A stretch of 6,943 nucleotides of DNA from a bacterium (GTDB taxonomy: Bacteria > UBP14 > UBA6098 > B30-G16). Shown here piece by piece: positions 1 to 5,534 of the stretch. The position numbers were made by a program, and so were the translations under genes. Where the stretch lies: contig JAUXEQ010000077.1 in NCBI GenBank assembly GCA_030620455.1, forward strand, positions 1 to 6,943. The letters run 5' to 3'. How positions within the stretch are numbered: position 1 is the first letter of the stretch; every line of letters begins with the position of its first letter. The notes beneath the pieces were generated by a model. It did not search any database. It was not told where the DNA came from and saw nothing but the letters and a program-made list of their open reading frames with translations.

Positions 1-127
1 AATTGAAGCATTAGAACTCGATGGTGAAAGGTTTATACTCTCGATCCAATGGCATCCTGAATCTATCGATAATGATTACTCAAAAAAAATATTTTCGGCA
101 TTTGTCGAAGCATCTATGATCAAATAA
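1..127 (+). CDS. Class I glutamine amidotransferase, peptidase C26 / PuuD-like (3' end only)
   Basis: Only the last 42 codons are present, read in the frame that begins at base 2 and ends at TAA 125-127. The fragment contains IEALE, then an aromatic/aliphatic strand, then QWHPE. This is the C-terminal signature of class I glutamine amidotransferases, in which the His and Glu belong to the Cys-His-Glu triad. An IEA(L/I)E lead-in followed by QWHPE with Trp is typical of the C26 group (gamma-glutamyl-GABA hydrolase-like). GMP synthase and carbamoyl-phosphate synthase subunits usually have QFHPE. The catalytic Cys and the start lie outside the window, so substrate and exact family cannot be settled. 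The gene converges on the minus-strand operon, with 100 bases between the two stops. Confidence 0.8.
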   Translation, partial: IEALELDGERFILSIQWHPESIDNDYSKKIFSAFVEASMIK

Positions 128-133
128 CAGCTG

Positions 134-217
134 TTCTTTAATAATAAATAGGGATAACTGAAATTTTGTGGAGTATGTTAGTGAGAGTTTTTATGAAGAA
201 GACAATTTATTAAAGAA
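134..217. repeat. 11-bp inverted repeat in a convergent intergenic gap
   Basis: TTCTTTAATAA at 134-144 is the exact reverse complement of TTATTAAAGAA at 207-217, with 62 bases between the arms. It fills most of the space between the amidotransferase stop and the stop of the membrane-protein gene. The arms are very AT-rich and the loop is long, so it is a poor terminator hairpin. It could be a chance match or a binding-site pair. No other terminator is evident here. Confidence 0.35.
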
Positions 218-227
218 TATCTATCAT

Positions 228-2351
228 CTATGTCTTTTTAAAAATTTCGCTTAACTTTTCTGTATCTGAAATCACTTTTTCGGTTTCATCTTCGGTTGAC
301 GCTTCAAATATCAGAATGCCTCCCGGAACTGAGCTTATCGATGCGTTCCAATTTTCAGCAAAAATATAGAAATGAGTCCAGCTGGCATATCTATTGCCTA
401 AACCGGCTAATAATTCAGAAATTTTATCACCGATGGTTGTTATGTGAATTATGTGATCTTCATCGGTAGTTAGTTCGCTAATCACTGCAGTAGTTTTTCC
501 TGGAAGGTCAATCCAAAATCCGCTTCTATCCTTGATGTTTTCCATTTTTTTCATATGAGATACAGTAAGTTCCTCTAAGCTTATTTTGTCATAAATTGGA
601 ATTTTTTCGGGTGGTGAGAACCCACGATGGACTGAATCTATTGCTGCAAACGCCTTATTAATTTCTACTGGTTTTGATCCGATAACTAAAATAGAATCCA
701 TAGTGGTTTCAAATGCAATGCCTATCTTTGCCACAATAAAAGAATCATTTGTTTCAATAAAAACTTTAATGTCGTTTTCGAATTCTGGGGTATCTATTGT
801 TGCAAACCATTCAAACATCTCGGCAGTTTTTTCAGGATTTTTGAATTCCATATCTTGCGGTTTTAAATATATAATCGAGGCTTTTTCACATTTGATAATC
901 TCTGTATCGAGATTTACCTCCTCTGCAATTTCTTTTACTTGCTGCATTTTGACATTTGAACTGATACCAATATTAGTGTCGATAATTTCAGCGGTTTGGG
1001 GTATTTCTGACAATCCGACTTCTTCGAGAACTCCTGGTTCAATTTGAGCTAAAATATACTCAGAAGGTATAAAAAGATCGTAATCACTGAGTCTGCCCTC
1101 AGATTGGGAAGAAATGAAATTAACTAATTCAATAGGTATTTCATCATAGATATATGAGGCGTTATACGTTATTCCGCCTAATTTAAGTTGAGTTATAACG
1201 TCTGTAAGAGGTATCTGCAATACATAGTCTGTTCCGCGTTTAATAAGATTATCAAGGATTGCAGCACCTGCATTATCCCTGTTGAGCTCAATAATTTTCC
1301 TAATAGATATCTTAACTTCATCATCGACAGATTTTACAATATATTCTTTTTCGGTTTCAATATCCTCTTCTAATGTTTCATCATATTCACCAAGAAGTTC
1401 TGAAAGAGAAAGTTTTTCGTCAGTCGGTGCTGAAAAGAATTCTTCAGCAGATTTTATTGCAACTTTTTCAATTTCAGTTTGACCTTGTGAAGTTCTCATT
1501 AGCTCTGCCTTTCTAAATTCTGCATCCGGTTCTTCAAGAAGCTCTATTTCGGAGGTTTTTTCCATTGGTTTTTCTTCTGGAGTAATTTGTACGATTTGAT
1601 CCGCTCTTGGCTTCGTTATTTTCTCTTCTATCTTACTCTTTGTACTTTTGACTGATGGAATTACCGTTTTAATCTTTGGTTTTGTTTTAATTTGAATTTT
1701 TTCCTGTTCTTCTTCAATTACCACAGTGCTTCTAACAATATCCTTGAAGTAATTTGAAAAATAAATGTCATGCGGAAGTTCAATTTTTTCGTCGGGGTCG
1801 CTTGTAGTAATTATTCTTGCCCAATTTTCCATCGATATTGTTTGATTAGAAATTTCCTCAGGTCTCAAGAGATTTCTCGGATGTATAGATTCAGAAATAT
1901 CTTTTTCTGGAAGGATAATTTTTTTCCCAGATTGGGTTTTTTTCTCATAAGAGAAAATTAAAGGGAAAGCTAAAAAAGGAGTAGATAATGTCTGTGTCAT
2001 AAAAATAATAGGATTACCATAAGCGGATGTCCAAAAAGCCTGTAAAAAGGATGTTTCAGACGACAAAAACTTAAAGAGTAAACCGGATGCTAGAATTAAC
2101 ACCGACCTAATAACAATACAAGTAACGAAAGATTCTACCCATAATTTTGGTTTTATGGCTCTTTCCGTGAAGATGAAATGAATTATGATTAAATAATAAA
2201 AAATTTCACCTATAATTTCTATGGTGTAAGGCATGTCCAATACACCAATAACGTATGCTCTGATTGTAAAAAGCAAACCACTAAGGGCAATAACCGATAG
2301 TATTAGTGCGAGATTTAGCAAGTAGAGTATGTAGTTTGTGGATTTTGTCAT
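228..2351 (-). CDS. Four-helix membrane protein with charged linker and tandem roadblock-like C-terminal units; function unknown
   Basis: I do not recognise this 707-residue protein. Four hydrophobic segments are visible, at about residues 7-38, 42-62, 73-96 and 112-134. A charged, low-complexity Lys/Glu/Pro/Thr/Ser linker follows (about 136-335), probably cytoplasmic. A globular region at about 340-442 contains QIPLTDVITQLK and IPIELVNF. The last 240 residues can be read as two alpha/beta units (about 465-578 and 592-705), each ending in the strand-strand-strand-helix order seen in roadblock/LC7 domains. This is inferred by eye from predicted structure, not from a motif match. The start is the ATG at 2351: its A is also the last base of the upstream NYN gene's TGA (TGATG), and a GGAAG lies 13 bases upstream. 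A TTG 33 bases further upstream would add 11 charged residues but has no ribosome site. The gene is second in an operon with the nuclease and probably translationally coupled to it. A role as a membrane scaffold or small-GTPase partner is speculation. Confidence 0.85.
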   Translation of the reverse strand: MTKSTNYILYLLNLALILSVIALSGLLFTIRAYVIGVLDMPYTIEIIGEIFYYLIIIHFIFTERAIKPKLWVESFVTCIVIRSVLILASGLLFKFLSSETSFLQAFWTSAYGNPIIFMTQTLSTPFLAFPLIFSYEKKTQSGKKIILPEKDISESIHPRNLLRPEEISNQTISMENWARIITTSDPDEKIELPHDIYFSNYFKDIVRSTVVIEEEQEKIQIKTKPKIKTVIPSVKSTKSKIEEKITKPRADQIVQITPEEKPMEKTSEIELLEEPDAEFRKAELMRTSQGQTEIEKVAIKSAEEFFSAPTDEKLSLSELLGEYDETLEEDIETEKEYIVKSVDDEVKISIRKIIELNRDNAGAAILDNLIKRGTDYVLQIPLTDVITQLKLGGITYNASYIYDEIPIELVNFISSQSEGRLSDYDLFIPSEYILAQIEPGVLEEVGLSEIPQTAEIIDTNIGISSNVKMQQVKEIAEEVNLDTEIIKCEKASIIYLKPQDMEFKNPEKTAEMFEWFATIDTPEFENDIKVFIETNDSFIVAKIGIAFETTMDSILVIGSKPVEINKAFAAIDSVHRGFSPPEKIPIYDKISLEELTVSHMKKMENIKDRSGFWIDLPGKTTAVISELTTDEDHIIHITTIGDKISELLAGLGNRYASWTHFYIFAENWNASISSVPGGILIFEASTEDETEKVISDTEKLSEIFKKT
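237..959 (-). other. Possible tandem roadblock/LC7-like region within the membrane protein
   Basis: This covers residues 465-705 of the 707-residue protein. Unit B (592-705) reads as a helix (LEELTVSHMKKMEN), strands at GFWIDL and TTAVISEL, a helix at about 635-652, strands at THFYIF, NASISS and GGILIFEA, and a final amphipathic helix (about 686-705). Unit A (465-578) ends with the same order: helix, then strands at IKVFIE, IVAKIGIA and DSILVIG, then a helix at about 562-575. Established knowledge: roadblock domains (for example MglB) dimerise and act on or scaffold small Ras-like GTPases. No GTPase is present in the window. The assignment is by eye only. Confidence 0.35.
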
Positions 2352-2890
2352 CAGAGATCGTTTTCTTCCTTTATGTAAAGACAATTTTTAAGAGATTTTT
2401 CATTCAATTCTATGAATCTATCTGATAGATGTCTCAAGTAAATAGAAGTTTCATTGGGGAAAAAAGCAGTCTCTGTTTGCTTACCAATTTCTTTTACTGC
2501 TTCTATTGCTGGGGAAAAATCACCATCGCCGCTTACTAAAATGGCAATGTCGTATTGGTTTTGATACGCATATTTGACCATATCAATAGCAATAAGTACA
2601 TCAAGGGTTTTCTCAACAAGGGTCTCTCCCCGTTTAATTAATCTTCCAAATTTCACATGTACGTTTGGGATATCCTGCAAATATGATATAAATCTTTGCT
2701 GAGATTTATATTGTTCCTCTGCTTCCTCCTTGTTTACAATTGGAAGATAATAATAAACTCTTATAAGATCCCTATCACGAACAAGAATAGAAATAAATTT
2801 CTCATAATCGAGATTGATCTTGCCTAGCATAGATCTCATCCCATGGTATAAATTACTACCATCAATAAACATTATTACACGTTTTGCCAT
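2351..2890 (-). CDS. NYN domain protein, LabA/DUF88 family (PIN-like putative ribonuclease)
   Basis: This soluble 179-residue protein is a nearly complete single NYN domain. The family shares the PIN-like fold and is thought to cleave RNA using a metal bound by conserved acidic residues. The N-terminal strand ends in FIDGSN (Asp10, Asn13). A central EKTLDVLIAIDM carries Lys94, Asp97 and Asp103. The strand ILVSGDGDF (Asp122, Asp124) is followed by the helix SPAIEAVKEIGKQ. All the expected acidic positions are present, so the protein should be active. ATG at 2890 is chosen because AGAGG lies 6 bases upstream; a TTG two codons earlier would abut that site. The TGA overlaps the ATG of the membrane-protein gene by one base, making this the first gene of a coupled pair. 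The gene is divergent from tRNA-Leu. The target RNA is unknown, and LabA-type proteins have also been linked to gene-expression control. Confidence 0.93.
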   Translation of the reverse strand: MAKRVIMFIDGSNLYHGMRSMLGKINLDYEKFISILVRDRDLIRVYYYLPIVNKEEAEEQYKSQQRFISYLQDIPNVHVKFGRLIKRGETLVEKTLDVLIAIDMVKYAYQNQYDIAILVSGDGDFSPAIEAVKEIGKQTETAFFPNETSIYLRHLSDRFIELNEKSLKNCLYIKEENDL

Positions 2891-2901
2891 TAACAACCTC
2901 T
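2891..2901 (-). promoter_or_regulatory. Ribosome binding site that fixes the NYN gene start
   Basis: On the minus strand AGAGG (2901-2897) is followed by six bases and ATG. This spacing favours the ATG at 2890 over the in-frame TTG at 2896, which directly touches the Shine-Dalgarno sequence. Confidence 0.7.
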
Positions 2902-2910
2902 AAAATTATC

Positions 2911-2938
2911 TTGACTAAGAAATTATCACAAATATAAT
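2911..2938 (+). promoter_or_regulatory. Sigma70-type promoter of tRNA-Leu
   Basis: TTGACT (2911-2916) matches the -35 consensus at five of six bases, and TATAAT (2933-2938) is a perfect -10. The spacer is 16 bases. The predicted start is near 2945, only about three bases before the mature 5' end of the tRNA at 2948. The precursor would therefore have a very short leader. Confidence 0.8.
2922..2930 (-). promoter_or_regulatory. Possible extended -10 promoter for the NYN/membrane-protein operon
   Basis: Read on the minus strand, TGTGATAAT (2930-2922) fits an extended -10 (TGn followed by a TATAAT-like hexamer with one mismatch). No good -35 lies at the usual distance. Transcription would begin near 2915, leaving a leader of about 25 bases that includes the AGAGG site. 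It lies inside the spacer of the oppositely directed tRNA promoter, so the two could compete. Confidence 0.35.
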
Positions 2939-2947
2939 ATCTCCATC

Positions 2948-3031
2948 GCCGGGGTGGCGGAATTGGCAGACGTGCTAGCTTGAGGGGCTAGTAGGCTAAG
3001 GCCTGTGCGGGTTCAAGTCCCGCCCCCGGCA
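2948..3031 (+). tRNA. tRNA-Leu, anticodon GAG
   Basis: A full class II tRNA cloverleaf can be drawn. The acceptor stem is GCCGGGG (2948-2954) with CCCCGGC (3024-3030), and the discriminator is A3031. U8 is at 2955. The D stem is GCG/CGT (2957-2959 with 2971-2973). The anticodon stem is CTAGC/GCTAG (2975-2979 with 2987-2991) around the loop TTGAGGG, giving anticodon GAG at 2982-2984, which reads CUC and CUU leucine codons. A long variable arm forms AGGC-TAAG-GCCT (2993-3004). The T stem is GCGGG/CCCGC (3007-3011 with 3019-3023) around TTCAAGT. The long variable arm and discriminator A are the leucine hallmarks. CCA is not encoded (CAA follows), so a nucleotidyltransferase must add it. Confidence 0.97.
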
Positions 3032-3035
3032 CAAC

Positions 3036-3042
3036 TTTTTTT
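3036..3042 (+). terminator. Possible terminator T-run after tRNA-Leu
   Basis: Seven consecutive T start five bases after the discriminator base. The tRNA's GC-rich T arm and acceptor stem could serve as the upstream helix. No separate hairpin is visible, so this may be a simple intrinsic stop or chance. The rest of the gap to 3236 is AT-rich, with no gene and no convincing hairpin for either converging unit. Confidence 0.35.
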
Positions 3043-3236
3043 CACAAACTGCTTTGTTTAATTATATAAATTCCTCTCATTTAAAATGACTGTAACAGAT
3101 GTATTATTAATTAATTTATATTCGATAATAATTTCAAATTGTTTTATTTACAAGTTACTTTTATATCAAAACCGGAATAAACTATAAATAAGTTAGTATG
3201 TATCTTTTCCCTTAAAATAATTTCTCATGTAATATA

Positions 3237-4253
3237 TTAGATTTTGATAAGTAATTTGTCAACCCATATTGGATTAGCGGTATTTGGAATAATTATTTTT
3301 GTAACTCCAGTTGGAGCATTAATTCTAACTTCAAAAGTATCGATGCATTCTCTATTCGTGTATCTTGCAAGTATCTCAGCAGCTTTAATTACAGTCTTAT
3401 CTTCTGCTGAACCATCAACTAACACCACCGGACCTTTCCTTTCGGGATTAATAAGGAAAAATTTACCTGTCGAGAAACTATTCTCTAATATTTCATTTTC
3501 CTTTTGATTTCTGCCAACTACCACACGTTTCCCGTTAATTCGGATATGACGACCAATTTTAAGTAGTTGTGTGGTTTCTATATTTATTTCATTATGCTCT
3601 CGAGCTTCTAAAAACCTTTTTGCGTATCCAGGATCGGTCAGAATGCATCCACCTGCAATTGATTCGAATCGAGTAACTCCGAATTTTTTTGCAAGCTTCA
3701 ATTGTATAGCTCTGCTTCGTCCGCTAATACTGTATAATTTTTCGCTATTAACAATGCCATCGCGTTCAGCCTTAGATTGAGGAAAAAGCTTTCCAGATAA
3801 AGGTCTTATAATTCTATCCACTGTTCTAGATCGTTTTTCTATTAACTTAATAGCATCACTTCGTTGAGAAAAAGGTCTCTGTCCAGGAACTTCACCTGTG
3901 GCGATTGCCACAGCACTAATCTGCTGAGCGAGTTCCCAACCTTTTCGAAGAAAGTATATTTTACAATCGATGCAGGGATTTGCTTGAGAACCATAACCGT
4001 ATTGCGGTTCAATGATTGTTTTTATATACTTGTTATCTGTTGGCAATTCTAATATATTTATGCCAATTTGTTTTTCGTAATAGAATTTCTCTTCAAAAGT
4101 TTGGATACCGTGAAAAAATGGATGCATAAATTTAACACCTAAAACAGATATTCCTTGCTCAAAAAGGATTTTGGCAGACAATATACTATCTAAACCGCCT
4201 GAATATAGGAGAACAATGTGGTATTTATGCTCAATTTTAGTTTTTATTTGCAT
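3237..4253 (-). CDS. PP-loop tRNA thiolation enzyme, ThiI/MnmA-related, with extra C-terminal (NFACT-R-like) domain
   Basis: This 338-residue protein begins with a PP-loop ATP pyrophosphatase domain. YSGGLDS (17-23) is the ATP-binding loop used to adenylate a tRNA uridine before sulfur transfer. NPCIDCK (92-98), ATGEVPGQRPFSQ (118-130) and AGGCILTDP (200-208) follow. Cys94, Cys97 and Cys203 form a CxxC-plus-C set like the cysteines that hold a [4Fe-4S] cluster in TtuA-type tRNA thiolases, so a cluster is likely but inferred. There is no THUMP or rhodanese domain, which separates it from classical E. coli ThiI. Residues from about 265 to the end (KFFLINPERKGPVVLVDGS and onward) form a separate module. 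From memory, ThiI-like PP-loop proteins are known that carry an NFACT-R RNA-binding domain at this place. The product could be s4U8 or a 2-thiouridine; the sequence does not decide. The start ATG at 4253 has GAGAG just upstream. The gene is divergent from butyrate kinase and stands alone. Confidence 0.85.
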   Translation of the reverse strand: MQIKTKIEHKYHIVLLYSGGLDSILSAKILFEQGISVLGVKFMHPFFHGIQTFEEKFYYEKQIGINILELPTDNKYIKTIIEPQYGYGSQANPCIDCKIYFLRKGWELAQQISAVAIATGEVPGQRPFSQRSDAIKLIEKRSRTVDRIIRPLSGKLFPQSKAERDGIVNSEKLYSISGRSRAIQLKLAKKFGVTRFESIAGGCILTDPGYAKRFLEAREHNEINIETTQLLKIGRHIRINGKRVVVGRNQKENEILENSFSTGKFFLINPERKGPVVLVDGSAEDKTVIKAAEILARYTNRECIDTFEVRINAPTGVTKIIIPNTANPIWVDKLLIKI

Positions 4254-4291
4254 TTTCTCTCTCGAGTTAATTTTTTTATTCTGAAACTTTT

Positions 4292-4319
4292 ATTTTATCA
4301 GAGATTTTTTTTTTAGCAA
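4292..4319 (-). promoter_or_regulatory. Possible promoter of the tRNA thiolase gene
   Basis: On the minus strand TTGCTA (4319-4314) and TAAAAT (4297-4292) are separated by 16 bases. The spacer begins inside a run of ten A (4314-4305), which may bend the DNA. Predicted transcription starts near 4285, about 30 bases before the ATG. No equally good promoter for butyrate kinase was found in this 90-base divergent gap. Confidence 0.4.
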
Positions 4320-4343
4320 GGATGATTATTTAAAGGGGGAGTT

Positions 4344-5411
4344 ATGTTTAAGATTTTAGCAATAAATCCAGGTTCTACGTCAACGAAAGTGGCACTCTAT
4401 GAAGACGAAACTCCGATATTTGTTGAATCTATTAAGCATCCTCCGGAGGAACTGTCAAAATTTTCTGAGACTTACGATCAATATCATTTTCGAGCAAATA
4501 CAATTCGAAAGGTATTAAAGAAGCATAATATAGATATCTCCACTCTTTCGGCAGTTGTTGGAAGAGGAGGTCCATTTAAACCTCTTGTCTCAGGGACATA
4601 TTATGTAAACGAAGTAATGAAAGAAGATGTCAAAAACGGACGATATCAGGCGGATCATATAAGTAATATTGGATGCCTTCTTGCGGCTGAGATCGCAGAA
4701 AGCGTTAATATACCAGCATTCATTGTGGATCCAGTTAGTGTCGATGAGTTTCACGATTTAGCAAGAGTATCTGGTCATCCGGATATCCCTCGAATAAGCT
4801 TAGCACATGCTCTTAATATAAAAATGGTGGCTAAAAAGTTTGCTAAGCAGATTGGAAGACCGTATGAGGATATGGATTTAGTTATTGCTCATCTTGGAGG
4901 TGGAATTTCGATTACATCGCATTTAAAAGGTAAAATGATCGATGCAAATAACGCCAACGACGAGGGACCCTTTTCTCCTCAAAGATGTGGAACATTGCCA
5001 ATTACGGGTCTTGCTAATCATTGCTTTTCGGGAAAGCATAACTTGAAAGAAATCAAGAAACAATTGATTAAAGCAGGTGGTCTGATCGCTTATCTCGGAA
5101 CAGATAATGTGGAAATAATTGATGAAAGAATAAAAATGGGAGATGATGAAGCGGAATTCTATGTTAATGCAATGGGATACCAAATAGCAAAGTACATAGG
5201 TGCTTATGCAACGGTTTTAGCGGGAGATGTGGATGCTATACTTCTTACAGGTGGCTTAGCAAATAACGAGTACCTTATGAACTTGATAAAAAACCAAGTA
5301 AAATGGATTGCACCGGTTTATGTTCTCCCGGGTGAAGATGAAATGGAGGGCCTTGCATTGGGTGCATTAAGGGTTTTAAGAGGTGAAGAAGAACCCAAAG
5401 AATATATATAA
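4344..5411 (+). CDS. buk: Butyrate kinase
   Basis: Butyrate kinase converts butyryl phosphate and ADP to butyrate and ATP, the last step of one butyrate fermentation route, and can act in reverse. The 355-residue length is normal. The protein has the acetate kinase/ASKHA fold: phosphate-1 loop NPGSTSTK (8-15), VVGRGG (71-76), the butyrate-kinase segment FIVDPVSVDE (127-135), HALN (155-158), phosphate-2 loop AHLGGG (182-187), GPFSPQR with Arg214, CFSGK (227-231), and adenosine-site LTGG (301-304). The start ATG at 4344 follows AGGGGGAG. Phosphotransbutyrylase (ptb), the usual neighbour, is not in the window. Instead a tRNA thiolase gene lies upstream (divergent) and PPDK downstream. The substrate could be a branched-chain acyl phosphate such as isobutyryl phosphate, because close homologues differ little. 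The family assignment is firm; the exact substrate is not. Confidence 0.95.
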   Translation: MFKILAINPGSTSTKVALYEDETPIFVESIKHPPEELSKFSETYDQYHFRANTIRKVLKKHNIDISTLSAVVGRGGPFKPLVSGTYYVNEVMKEDVKNGRYQADHISNIGCLLAAEIAESVNIPAFIVDPVSVDEFHDLARVSGHPDIPRISLAHALNIKMVAKKFAKQIGRPYEDMDLVIAHLGGGISITSHLKGKMIDANNANDEGPFSPQRCGTLPITGLANHCFSGKHNLKEIKKQLIKAGGLIAYLGTDNVEIIDERIKMGDDEAEFYVNAMGYQIAKYIGAYATVLAGDVDAILLTGGLANNEYLMNLIKNQVKWIAPVYVLPGEDEMEGLALGALRVLRGEEEPKEYI

Positions 5412-5437
5412 TATTACATTATAAATAACTGATTGTA

Positions 5438-5465
5438 TTCACAGGTTCTATCGATTGTATAAAAT
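5438..5465 (+). promoter_or_regulatory. Possible promoter for the PPDK gene
   Basis: TTCACA (5438-5443) and TAAAAT (5460-5465), each one mismatch from consensus, are 16 bases apart. Transcription would begin near 5472, giving a leader of about 63 bases. There is no clear terminator between butyrate kinase and this site, so read-through from buk is also possible. Confidence 0.4.
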
Positions 5466-5534
5466 ATCCACTGATAGTTATACTTTCAGCTCGGAAATAT
5501 TTCATTATATAGAAAACGATTCAGGAGGTTAGTG

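Noticed and set aside
212..240. Possible terminator hairpin AAAGA/TCTTT followed by T-rich sequence after the amidotransferase
   Set aside because: The stem is only five AT-rich pairs around a 16-base loop and overlaps the end of the converging gene; too weak to call.
703..1961. Plus-strand open frames of 61-114 codons
   Set aside because: They lie entirely within the minus-strand membrane-protein gene, resemble no family and have no convincing start sites; they are shadows of that gene.
2352..2384. TTG start that would extend the membrane protein by 11 residues
   Set aside because: No ribosome site precedes it, it lies inside the NYN gene, and the ATG at 2351 forms a standard TGATG coupling with the NYN stop.
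2901..2931. Minus-strand promoter TTGTGA-N15-GATAAT for the NYN gene
   Set aside because: Transcription would begin at or inside the Shine-Dalgarno sequence, leaving no usable leader; the extended -10 further upstream is more sensible.
3043..3236. AT-rich gap with short repeats such as ATTAATTAATT and ATTAT/ATAAT
   Set aside because: These are low-complexity matches expected in AT-rich DNA; no hairpin with a T-run, no small gene and no known RNA motif can be supported.
5425..5481. ATAACT/AGTTAT inverted repeat between buk and ppdK
   Set aside because: Six AT-rich pairs with a 45-base loop are expected by chance and are not followed by a T-run, so this is neither a terminator nor a riboswitch that can be supported.
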